Origin: an uncultured Collinsella sp.
GTDB lineage: Bacteria; Actinomycetota; Coriobacteriia; Coriobacteriales; Coriobacteriaceae
Assembly: GCA_900550965.1 (NCBI GenBank)
Contig: URUC01000051.1
Location: forward strand, 1 to 14,879
Length of the DNA: 14,879 nt
Direction: 5' to 3'
The translations under genes were made by a program, and so were the position numbers. Under the pieces are notes generated by a model. It had not been told where the DNA came from. It ran no database searches and saw only the letters and a program-made list of their open reading frames with translations. Shown here in pieces: positions 1-6,888 of this stretch (its first letter is position 1; every line of letters starts with the position of its first letter).

Positions 1-63
1 ATTAGTAGCCATGGGTCTCCAATCGGTTGAAGTTTTGATTGAAATACCCAAAGCCGCCGCGGT
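1..63. other. Left-edge flank, no gene seen
   Basis: This stretch lies beyond the stop codon of the minus-strand TipAS regulator. I see no convincing coding sequence, hairpin with a T-run, or repeat. It may hold the 3' end of the regulator transcript or the end of a neighbour outside the window. Confidence 0.4.
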
Positions 64-891
64 CTATGCGCACGTCAACGACGACTCGATTGCCTGAACC
101 AGAAACGTCGTGGCTCCGGTGCCGCAGGGCTTGTCGTAGTAGTCAACAAAGCGCTGATCGGCAAGATAGCCGTGGGCGAGGCCCAGGTATGCTTCGTCTT
201 GGGGCTCGTGTCCCCAGTTAAGGGCAATCCATCGACGGTGCATTGCGACAAGTTTGTGGGCCTCGTTGCTCTCTGGGTCGCCAATGCCCATGGCAATCGA
301 GAGTTGACCCAGAATAGCGCGTTCAAGTTCCTTCATGTCGTTCCATGTCTCGGGGTCCATATCCAGCAGTGCTTCATTTGCTGCATCGATAGCCTCATCG
401 CCATAGCGCGCCCGCGCTTCGGCGCCGTAGCGCTCCTCGTTTTCCTGCACGGTGCGCCAGCGCTCCAGTTGCGGCAGGACGGCGCCCATGAGCGAGACGG
501 CTTCGTCGAGCGACATGCCGGTGTTTTGCGCCAGCCGCGGGGCGCAATCCTCGATCATCGCCTCCATGGTGGTGTCGTAGGTGTACTTGCCGTGGTCGTA
601 GCACCACTTGCAGTAATGGTCGGTCGTGGCGCCCGTGGCATCGGTGCCGCAGTCGTCGGGCGTGAGCACCATGCCGCAGCTCTGACAATAGTGCTCGGGC
701 ATTTCGAGCAGGTGGGACAGAGGCTCGCCGGTCACGGCGGCGATGAGCTTCATCATGTCGATACCCGGGGTGACTTCGCCGCGCTCCCAACGGCTGACGG
801 CTTGGCGTGTGACGAAGAGCTTGGCGGCGAGCTGCTCCTGAGTAAGGTGATGGGCACGACGGACAGCAATGAGCTTTTCTGCGAAGGCCAT
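64..891 (-). CDS. XRE-family regulator with zinc ribbon and TipAS effector-binding domain
   Basis: A 275-residue three-part cytoplasmic regulator. Residues about 6-60 form an XRE/Cro-type helix-turn-helix (LTQEQLAAKLFVTRQAVSRWE). Residues 69-97 form a zinc ribbon with CxxC pairs C69/C72 and C94/C97, followed by a conserved tail ending near LPQLERW. Residues about 150-270 match the TipAS fold (MHRRWI..., YLADQRFVDYYDK), which in the MerR regulator TipA binds thiopeptide antibiotics. Here the DNA-binding module is XRE, not MerR. The ligand cannot be told from sequence; a drug or peptide sensor is an inference. The ATG at 891 is favoured by an AAAGGAG ribosome site six bases upstream. It is divergent from trmO and has a candidate promoter and operator in the gap. 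Confidence 0.9.
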   Translation of the reverse strand: MAFAEKLIAVRRAHHLTQEQLAAKLFVTRQAVSRWERGEVTPGIDMMKLIAAVTGEPLSHLLEMPEHYCQSCGMVLTPDDCGTDATGATTDHYCKWCYDHGKYTYDTTMEAMIEDCAPRLAQNTGMSLDEAVSLMGAVLPQLERWRTVQENEERYGAEARARYGDEAIDAANEALLDMDPETWNDMKELERAILGQLSIAMGIGDPESNEAHKLVAMHRRWIALNWGHEPQDEAYLGLAHGYLADQRFVDYYDKPCGTGATTFLVQAIESSLTCA

Positions 892-921
892 AACGGCTCC
901 TTTCTGCTGATTGATGGCTTA

Positions 922-950
922 AGCATACGCGGCGGCAGGTGCCCTTCCAA
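922..950 (-). promoter_or_regulatory. Candidate sigma70-type promoter for the TipAS regulator
   Basis: On the minus strand, TTGGAA (945-950) and TATGCT (922-927) are separated by 17 bases. Transcription would start near 915, giving a leader of about 24 bases that contains the AAAGGAG ribosome site. Assignment is from sequence match only. Confidence 0.55.
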
Positions 951-965
951 GCAACCGTTGGTTGC
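951..965. promoter_or_regulatory. Inverted-repeat operator candidate
   Basis: A perfect inverted repeat, GCAACC-GTT-GGTTGC, with six-base arms and a three-base spacer. It abuts the -35 element of the regulator promoter, in the gap between the divergent regulator and trmO. The position suits a binding site for the adjacent XRE/TipAS protein; binding itself is inferred. Confidence 0.45.
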
Positions 966-1018
966 ATGCAGATGGCGATGAGAGAGAATCGCAGCCTGCG
1001 CCCCACGCCTCCATGCCG

Positions 1019-1024
1019 TACAAT
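1019..1024 (+). promoter_or_regulatory. Candidate -10 element for trmO, possibly giving a leaderless mRNA
   Basis: TACAAT lies seven bases before the ATG at 1032, the distance expected from a -10 hexamer to a transcription start. No ribosome-binding site precedes either candidate ATG (1023 or 1032). No good -35 is seen 16-18 bases upstream, so the promoter call is tentative. Confidence 0.4.
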
Positions 1025-1031
1025 GACCGGC

Positions 1032-1769
1032 ATGGAACCTATTGCACGCATACATACCGACCTGCCGCAGAAGTTCGGCATTCCGCGCAACAGCTTTTTG
1101 GCGCCCCATCTGCAGGGGCGCATCGTCTTTGAGCAGGAATTTGCCTCCAACGCAGCAGTTGAGGGTCTGGATTCCTTCTCTCACCTATGGCTGCTGTGGC
1201 GTTTTGAAAACGGCACGCCCGGCGGCACGGCTAAGGACATAGCTGCCGATGCCAAGTCGCAGGACAGGTCCGGCACCAACGCAAAATGGTCGAAAACCGT
1301 GCGCCCGCCGCGTCTGGGCGGAGCCGAGCGCGTGGGTGTATTTGCCACGCGCAGTCCGTTTCGCCCTAATCCCATCGGGCTCACCTGCGTCAAGCTCGAT
1401 TGTGTCGAGCTCACCGACGATGGTCCCATCATCCATGTGCTGGGGACCGACCTGCGCGACGGCACGCCCATCTACGATATCAAGCCCTACATTCCGTTTG
1501 CGGACTGTCACCTGGATGCGACAGGCGGCTGGATTGAAGACGCGCCGTGGCAAGAGCTCGATATCGAGTTCCCACAAGCGCTGCAGGATATGATTCCGCC
1601 CGCAAAGCTCCCCGGCTTGATAGAGGTCCTTCGCCAAGATCCGCGCCGCGCGGGTAGCAAACACGAGCCAAACCGCGTCTACCATCTGGCTTACGCTGGG
1701 CTCGACATATCCTTTACGGTTGATGGAACCAGGTTGACGGTAATCGCCGTCAACGACGCGCGGGACTAG
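1032..1769 (+). CDS. trmO: tRNA (N6-threonylcarbamoyladenosine(37)-N6)-methyltransferase TrmO
   Basis: TrmO (TsaA/YaeB family) uses S-adenosylmethionine to methylate t6A at position 37 of threonine tRNAs, a cytoplasmic modification that tunes decoding. Family hallmarks are present in order: an N-terminal EPIARIHTDL segment, FSHLWLLWRFE, the TRSPFRPNPIGLT motif, DGTPIYDIKPYIPFAD, and a C-terminal NRVYHL element. The 245-residue length fits the family. The reading frame is open back to 939, but the extra residues do not resemble TrmO N-termini; starts at 1023 (three residues longer) or 1032 fit best. No Shine-Dalgarno is visible and a TACAAT hexamer sits just upstream, so translation may be leaderless. 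It stands alone, divergent from the TipAS regulator. Confidence 0.9.
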   Translation: MEPIARIHTDLPQKFGIPRNSFLAPHLQGRIVFEQEFASNAAVEGLDSFSHLWLLWRFENGTPGGTAKDIAADAKSQDRSGTNAKWSKTVRPPRLGGAERVGVFATRSPFRPNPIGLTCVKLDCVELTDDGPIIHVLGTDLRDGTPIYDIKPYIPFADCHLDATGGWIEDAPWQELDIEFPQALQDMIPPAKLPGLIEVLRQDPRRAGSKHEPNRVYHLAYAGLDISFTVDGTRLTVIAVNDARD

Positions 1770-1882
1770 CCGGCCATTCGCCGGCGCCCGCCAAATTCAA
1801 CGCCAAACCCTCATGACAAAATCGCCCACGCTGGTGGACAATAACGCCTACCAAAACAATCCGCTTTGCATGGGAGCTCAGC
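1770..1882. other. Gap between trmO and the C-S lyase, with weak hairpin and promoter
   Basis: Just after the trmO stop, GCCGGC arms (1769-1774 and 1780-1785) can form a six-base hairpin with no T-run, at best a weak terminator. A promoter candidate follows: ATGACA (1813-1818) and GACAAT (1837-1842), 18 bases apart. GACAAT ends 40 bases before the start codon at 1883. A GGGAG ribosome site precedes that ATG. Confidence 0.45.
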
Positions 1883-3096
1883 ATGAAATACGACTTTACT
1901 TCGCTTATCGGCCGCCACGGCATGGACGCCATCGCCGTTGACTCCTGGGGTGAAATCCCCGGCATGGCTCCGAACGCGCCCGACGAGGGCTTCGACCGCA
2001 TCCCCATGTGGGTGGCGGACATGAACTTTGCCACGGTGCCCACGGTCCAGGAGCATATCATTCAGCGCGCCCAGCATCCCATGTTTGGCTATTTCGATCC
2101 TCGCCCCGAGTACTTCGACCGCATCATCGAATGGCAGAGCCGCCGTAATGGCGTTAAGGGCCTGCTCCCGGAGCATATCGGCTACGAGAACGGCGTGCTG
2201 GGCGGCGTCGTGTCGACCCTGCGCGCGTATGTCCAGCCGGGCGATGCGGTGCTGGTCCACAGCCCGACCTACATCGGCTTTACCAAGTCCATCGAAGCCG
2301 CGGGCTATCGCATTGTCCACAGCCCGCTTAAGCTCGACGACCAGGGCGTGTGGCGTATGGACTTTGAGGACATGGAGCGCAAGCTCGCCCAAAACCACAT
2401 CCATGCTGCGGTGTTCTGCTCGCCGCACAATCCCTGCGCCGCGTATGGGAGTGCGACGAGATCGAACGTGCCATGGACATCTATCGCCAGCACGATTGTG
2501 TGGTGATCTCGGATGAGATTTGGTCCGATATCATCCTGCCGGGCCACAAGCATATCCCGACGCAGTCGGTGAGCGAGGATGCCCGCATGCGCACGGTCGC
2601 CCTCTATGCGCCGAGCAAGACGTTTAACCTGGCGGGCCTGGTCGGCAGCTACCACATCATCTATAACGAGACGCTGCGCGACCGCGTGTGCGCCGTGTCC
2701 AATAAGACCCACTACAACGAGATGAATGTCCTTTCGATGCACGCGCTTATCGGTGCCTACCAGCCGCAGGGCTACGAGTGGCTCGATGAGCTCAACGAGG
2801 TTATCGAGGGCAACATTGACTACTTCTGCGATTACGTGGACGAGCATTTTGAGGGTGTGTCCTATTCACGTCCGCAGGGCACGTACATGGTGTTTCTGGA
2901 CTGCACCGAGTGGTGCCGAGAGCATGGCCGCGATATTCAGTGGTTGCTCGACGAGGGGGCGCGCGTGGGCGTGGGGTATCAGGACGGCCGCCCGTTCCAC
3001 GGACCCTGCCACATTCGCGTGAATCTGGCGCTGCCGCTTTCGCGCGTAAGGGAGGCGTGCGACCGCCTGGACCACTACGTTTTTAATGCACGGTAA
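1883..3096 (+). pseudogene. MalY/PatB-type C-S lyase (PLP aminotransferase fold), single-base frameshift
   Basis: Enzymes of this family use pyridoxal phosphate to cleave cystathionine or cysteine-like substrates, releasing a thiol or H2S, ammonia and a keto acid. The start at 1883 has a GGGAG ribosome site. The first frame runs to about 2437 and reads normally through AVFCSPHNPC. It then departs from the family into a short nonsense tail ending at 2506. The family-like sequence resumes in the +1-shifted frame at 2440 (RVWECDEIERAMDIYRQHD), continuing through SDEIWSD, the PLP-lysine motif APSKTFNLAGL and a normal C-terminus at 3096. Inserting one G near 2438, giving CGR in place of CAA, restores a 404-residue protein of usual size. 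This is either a real inactivating deletion or a sequencing error; the lack of other decay favours an error or a recent event. Confidence 0.85.
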
Positions 3097-3106
3097 GTGA
3101 GCACTG

Positions 3107-3148
3107 CATGCGGGGCCTTCTGCCAAGTCGGCTGGAAGGCCCCGCATG
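3107..3148 (+). terminator. Long perfect hairpin after the C-S lyase
   Basis: Arms 3107-3120 and 3135-3148 pair perfectly over 14 bases (CATGCGGGGCCTTC) around a 14-base loop, starting ten bases after the stop codon. The T-run expected of a classical intrinsic terminator is missing. Position and stability still suggest a 3'-end or transcript-protecting structure. Confidence 0.6.
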
Positions 3149-3189
3149 GTAAAACGTCTGTAACCATTGGGCACTCGTGTGGTTTTGTT

Positions 3190-3198
3190 TGCTATTAT
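3190..3198 (+). promoter_or_regulatory. Extended -10 promoter candidate for the sensor operon
   Basis: TGC-TATTAT is an extended -10 element (TGnTATnnT) 42 bases upstream of the ATG at 3241. No strong -35 is seen at normal spacing, as is common with extended -10 promoters. It would drive the lipoprotein and kinase together. Confidence 0.5.
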
Positions 3199-3240
3199 TT
3201 TCAACCATTTCAGTCTGTAAACAGGATCGTCTGGAGCTTG

Positions 3241-4110
3241 ATGAAAAGACCCCGTCGCTCGGTTGCCATTTCGTTGTTTGTTGCGCTTGCGGTGGCGAGC
3301 GCCTTTGTCGTAGCGATAGCTGGCTGTTCCGGGTCGAATGACGGAGCCTCGACGTCTGCATTAGAAGGTCTGGATGCCTCGCAGGTCAAAGACGACGACC
3401 TTAAGACGCTCGACGTCGGAAGCGACCTCTATCCACCGTTTGTGTATACCGATGAGTACGGCGATATCGTTGGCCTGGATGTCGAGATATTGACCGAGGC
3501 TTTGGCCCGCATTGGTTACAAGCCAAAGTACCAGCTGATCGATTGGGAAAAGAAGAAAGAGCTGCTGGCGAGCGGCGAGCTCGATTGCGTCATGGGCAGC
3601 TTTAGCATGACGGGTCGCGAAGACGAGTATCGTTGGGCCGGCCCGTACCTTGCGAGCCGCCAGGTGGTCGCGGTCGATCCCCAGAGCGATATCTACACGC
3701 TTGCCGATCTTGAGGATAAGGTCGTGGCGGTCCAGTCCACCACCAAGCCCGAGGACATTTTGCTCAATCATACAAATGAAAACGTTCCGCAGATCAAAGA
3801 GCTCTACTGCTTTTCGGACCGCTCATACCTGAACCCGGCGCTCGTCGAAGGTCTGGTCGACGCCATCGCCGCGCATGAGTCCTCGCTGCTCACCTACGAA
3901 AAAGACTATGGCGTAACGTATCGCATTTTGGATGAGCCGCTGCTAGAGGTTGGTTTGGGCACCGCTTTCGATATCAACGATACGCGTGGCATCGACGTTA
4001 AGCTCACTCATGCCTACCAAGAAATGCTTGTCGATGGCACCATGGAACGTCTGGTGTCAAAGTACTTTGATGACCCTTCGCCATTTTTGAATATGGAGGG
4101 CCTGTCATGA
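3241..4110 (+). CDS. Solute-binding lipoprotein (SBP_bac_3 family), sensor-associated
   Basis: A 289-residue extracytoplasmic binding protein. MKRPRR precedes a hydrophobic segment and a lipobox IAGC with C29 as the lipidated residue, so it should be anchored to the outer face of the membrane. The mature part has the amino-acid-binding family pattern: DLYPPFVY, GLDVEILTEALARIGYK, GELDCVMGSFSMTGRE, then LADLEDKVVAVQ. The ATG at 3241 follows GGAG by four bases; upstream in-frame residues are not protein-like and would displace the signal peptide. No permease or transport ATPase lies nearby. The gene overlaps the next one, a sensor kinase, by ATGA, so translation is probably coupled. I infer it presents a small ligand to that kinase. 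The ligand (amino acid or similar) is unknown. Confidence 0.85.
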   Translation: MKRPRRSVAISLFVALAVASAFVVAIAGCSGSNDGASTSALEGLDASQVKDDDLKTLDVGSDLYPPFVYTDEYGDIVGLDVEILTEALARIGYKPKYQLIDWEKKKELLASGELDCVMGSFSMTGREDEYRWAGPYLASRQVVAVDPQSDIYTLADLEDKVVAVQSTTKPEDILLNHTNENVPQIKELYCFSDRSYLNPALVEGLVDAIAAHESSLLTYEKDYGVTYRILDEPLLEVGLGTAFDINDTRGIDVKLTHAYQEMLVDGTMERLVSKYFDDPSPFLNMEGLS

Positions 4111-6299
4111 TCGATGCGCCCGACCACGCCGCTCAGGAGCGGGGCAATCGTTCGGCAGGGGCATGGCTTCTTGTCGCTCTGCTGGGGATAGCGCTCTCGG
4201 TTGTTGCCGGCATGATGAGCTACGGCTACACGACAGCTCAGGCCGAGCAGCGCTTTGCCGACGTTGTCGATTACGTGGCGACGCAGAGCCTTTCCTACGA
4301 TGCATTCAATAGCGCCTATACGACCAAAAACCTGATTCGTGTTATGGAGATCGCAGGAGAGACAGCGCGCGATATGGAGCGCGACGGTTCGGTGGATAAC
4401 GCCATGCTGGAGCAATATGCCGACCAGTTCAACGTGAGCGCACTGATCGTGACGGACGCATCGGGCAATTTGGTGTCCGAGTCCTCGACGGATGGCGTGG
4501 GCTACGAGTCGCTCGCTACGTATCTCAAGGAAGCGCCCGTGCTGGAGGTGGCAGCCCATCCGCTTAAGTCCTATACCGCCCGTATCACGCTTGCGGATGA
4601 TTCGGTTGCAGACATTGGCTGCGTGACTCGGCAGGATGTCGAGGGCATCGTTGTCGCAGTGAGACACCAGAGCGCCAAGGCGGTCGCGAGCAATACGCTC
4701 AAACTGCAGAGCCTGCTCGGTGGTTATGAGACCATCGACAGTGGCAATATCGTGATCGAAAGCGATGGCAAGGTCGTTGCGACCAATGCCGTTGAACCCA
4801 CCATATTGGGCGTATTCAATCTGCCTGCAACGGATGTCTTTATTGTCGACGGTATTAAGGATCGATGCCTGCCCGGCAAAGTCCGACTGGTCAACGCCAG
4901 CGGCGAGTGGTATTTGGGCACATTTGGAAAAGCGCGCGGGTTCTACGTGTACACCTATGCCTCGGCGCGGCGCTACTTTGAGGTCGTCGCGGCTGTTGCT
5001 GCCGGCGTGCTGGTGCTCTACAGCGGTGTTATAGCCGTTGTTGTGATGGTGCGTCGCCGCGCTGATCGTCGACGTTTGACGGACTTGCTGCAGCAGGAGC
5101 GCGACTATGGCGACAAGCTGGCAAAGGCAGCGCGTGAGGCCTCGTCTGCCAACTCGGCAAAGACGGAGTTTTTGCGTCGCATGAGCCACGATCTGCGCAC
5201 GCCCATCAACGGCATTCGCGGCATGGTCGAGGTCGGCGATGCCAATGCGGACGATCTGCAAAAGCAGACCGAGTGCCGCTCAAAGATCTGGACGGCATCG
5301 GGACTGCTGCTCGACCTTGCGAACGAGGCACTCGATATGAGCCGCTTGGAGAGCGGGCAGGTCGACCTGAATCTCGTGCCTACAGATATGGTGGCCCTCA
5401 ACCGTGAGGTGTGCGATATCCTGGAGCGCCAGGCCGAGGAGCGCCTGGTGACAATTATCTGCGACCAGCAGACGCTTGATCATCCCTATGCGCGGGTGAG
5501 CGTGACGCACCTCAAGCGCTTGTTGCTCAATATTGCCGGCAATGCCGTCAAGTACAACCGCCAGGGCGGCTATGTTCGCCTGGTGTGCCGCGAGGTGGAG
5601 CCAGCGGATGGCGTCCCCGTCTATGAATACACGATCGCCGACAACGGTATTGGCATGAGCGAGGAGTTCCAACAGCACCTCTACGAGCCGTTTTGCCGCG
5701 AGGAGCAACAGGTGGAAGGTGCCTCATCGGGAACTGGCCTGGGCGCGCCTATCGCAAAACAGTTGGTCGAGCTTATGGGCGGAACCATGAGTTTTACGAG
5801 CGTCTTGGGGCGGGGGACGACGTTTACCATCCGCCTGCCGTTCGAGAAATGCAAACGCTCTGAGATTCCTCAGGCAGTTCGCGTGGATGGGGGCGATGGC
5901 GATGCGCTCCAGGGCTTGCGTGTTTTGCTCGTAGAGGATAACGATCTGAATGCCGAGATCGCGCAGTTTACACTCAGCCGTGCCGGTGTCGTCGTGACGC
6001 ATGCTAAGGATGGCGAGTCTGCCGTTGAGGCGTTTGCCGCGAGCGCACCGCACGAGTATGACGTGGTGTTGATGGACATCATGATGCCGGGCATCGATGG
6101 CCTTGAGGCCACGCGTCGGATTCGAGCACTCGATCGCGAGGATGCCGCGACCACGCCGATTATCGCCGTGAGCGCCAACGCCTTTGCCGACGACCGCAGA
6201 CTTTCGCGTGAGGCAGGCATGGACGCGCACCTGAGCAAACCTGTGAGCTCGCAAGAGCTCGTCGAGGCGCTAGCGCACATCGCCGCCGACGCTTCATAA
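4107..6299 (+). CDS. Membrane hybrid sensor histidine kinase with C-terminal receiver
   Basis: A 730-residue inner-membrane kinase. Membrane segments lie near residues 18-38 and 292-315. The 250 residues between them are external and look Cache/PAS-like (SALIVTDASGNLVSES near 111-126; NIVIESDGKVVATN near 214-227). In the cytoplasm, a short coiled linker leads to the phospho-acceptor H361 (MSHDLRTP). The ATP-binding domain has an N box around 475-484, DNGIGM at 512-517 and GTGLGAPI at 542-549. The receiver domain spans about 604-725, with acidic residues E610/D611, phospho-acceptor D657 in VLMDIMMPG and K711. There is no HPt or DNA-binding domain. It overlaps the upstream binding lipoprotein by four bases, which I infer is its ligand-sensing partner. 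It is a paralogue, in its core, of the minus-strand kinase at 6889-9693. Confidence 0.93.
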   Translation: MIDAPDHAAQERGNRSAGAWLLVALLGIALSVVAGMMSYGYTTAQAEQRFADVVDYVATQSLSYDAFNSAYTTKNLIRVMEIAGETARDMERDGSVDNAMLEQYADQFNVSALIVTDASGNLVSESSTDGVGYESLATYLKEAPVLEVAAHPLKSYTARITLADDSVADIGCVTRQDVEGIVVAVRHQSAKAVASNTLKLQSLLGGYETIDSGNIVIESDGKVVATNAVEPTILGVFNLPATDVFIVDGIKDRCLPGKVRLVNASGEWYLGTFGKARGFYVYTYASARRYFEVVAAVAAGVLVLYSGVIAVVVMVRRRADRRRLTDLLQQERDYGDKLAKAAREASSANSAKTEFLRRMSHDLRTPINGIRGMVEVGDANADDLQKQTECRSKIWTASGLLLDLANEALDMSRLESGQVDLNLVPTDMVALNREVCDILERQAEERLVTIICDQQTLDHPYARVSVTHLKRLLLNIAGNAVKYNRQGGYVRLVCREVEPADGVPVYEYTIADNGIGMSEEFQQHLYEPFCREEQQVEGASSGTGLGAPIAKQLVELMGGTMSFTSVLGRGTTFTIRLPFEKCKRSEIPQAVRVDGGDGDALQGLRVLLVEDNDLNAEIAQFTLSRAGVVVTHAKDGESAVEAFAASAPHEYDVVLMDIMMPGIDGLEATRRIRALDREDAATTPIIAVSANAFADDRRLSREAGMDAHLSKPVSSQELVEALAHIAADAS

Positions 6300-6301
6300 G
6301 C

Positions 6302-6341
6302 ATATGGCCCGGTTCCAAGGTGGGTTGGAACCGAGCCATAT
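6302..6341. terminator. Hairpin between convergent genes
   Basis: Arms 6302-6318 and 6325-6341 pair over 17 positions with a single C-A mismatch, around a six-base loop. It lies three bases past the kinase stop and beyond the 3' end of the minus-strand NimA-like gene, so it could end transcription from both sides. There is no T-run on either strand. Confidence 0.6.
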
Positions 6342-6368
6342 TGCTATTGATGAGGCCAGCTGGGGGGC

Positions 6369-6848
6369 TTACTTTTCTTGAATCTGCTTGCCGCAGAGAT
6401 GCTCAATCGTAATCTCGTAGAGTTGGACGCCCTTAATGTCCTTGGCGATTTCCTCTTCGACTTCTTCGGCAGAAGGGTAGTACTTAAGCGCGAGCTGGCG
6501 GACTTTATCCTCGATAAACGCGGGAGTGTCATTTGCCAGGCGACAGCGGCCAAAGACCACGGTACTCATAACGTAGGGAGCCCAGTCACCGTCCTGGTGC
6601 CACTCGTTGCCGTAAACGGTAAAGCAGACCTTGTCATCGCGCTTAAGTGCGTCGACCTTGTGGCCAGCCTTGGCGCCATGGAAATAAATCTTGTCGTGCT
6701 CGGCGTCAAAGAAGTAGTTGACGGGAATGGCGTACGGGTAGCCATCGTCGCCGTTGACGGCAAAGACGCCGCGCTTGCAAGTGGCGAGCAGTTCGCGCGC
6801 TTCCTCGTCGGTGATGGCGCGTTTCTTTCGACGTAAGGGCCTAAACAT
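6369..6848 (-). CDS. NimA-like / pyridoxamine 5'-phosphate oxidase-fold flavin-binding protein
   Basis: A 159-residue soluble protein of the split-barrel flavin-binding family that includes NimA nitroimidazole reductases. Typical elements are visible: GVFAVNGDDGYPYAIPVNYFFD (about 27-48), IYFHGAKAGHKVDALKRDDKVCFTV (about 54-78), and the STVVFGRCRL strand near 95-104. Family members bind FMN or related cofactors and reduce small molecules; the true substrate here is unknown, and nitroimidazole resistance is not shown. The ATG at 6848 has a strong AAAGGAAG ribosome site. The gene starts 40 bases after the tandem-SBP kinase stop on the same strand, so the two may be co-transcribed. The fold assignment is firm, the function is not. 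Confidence 0.85.
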   Translation of the reverse strand: MFRPLRRKKRAITDEEARELLATCKRGVFAVNGDDGYPYAIPVNYFFDAEHDKIYFHGAKAGHKVDALKRDDKVCFTVYGNEWHQDGDWAPYVMSTVVFGRCRLANDTPAFIEDKVRQLALKYYPSAEEVEEEIAKDIKGVQLYEITIEHLCGKQIQEK

Positions 6849-6888
6849 CGTTGGCTTCCTTTCTGGTCGTGCGTGGTTGCTGCAAAAA

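Noticed and set aside
172..981. 269-codon plus-strand open frame opposite the TipAS regulator
   Set aside because: It is the antisense shadow of a clearly recognisable three-domain protein and has no ribosome site or family match.
939..1031. Upstream start for TrmO
   Set aside because: The added residues are not TrmO-like and would overlap the operator and promoter region; the family N-terminus begins at about 1032.
2430..2510. Programmed frameshift in the C-S lyase
   Set aside because: No slippery heptamer is seen at the switch point and the family is not known to use frameshifting; a deletion or error is simpler.
4014..5261. 415-codon minus-strand open frame opposite the kinase
   Set aside because: Antisense shadow of the kinase in high-G+C DNA, with no protein-family character.
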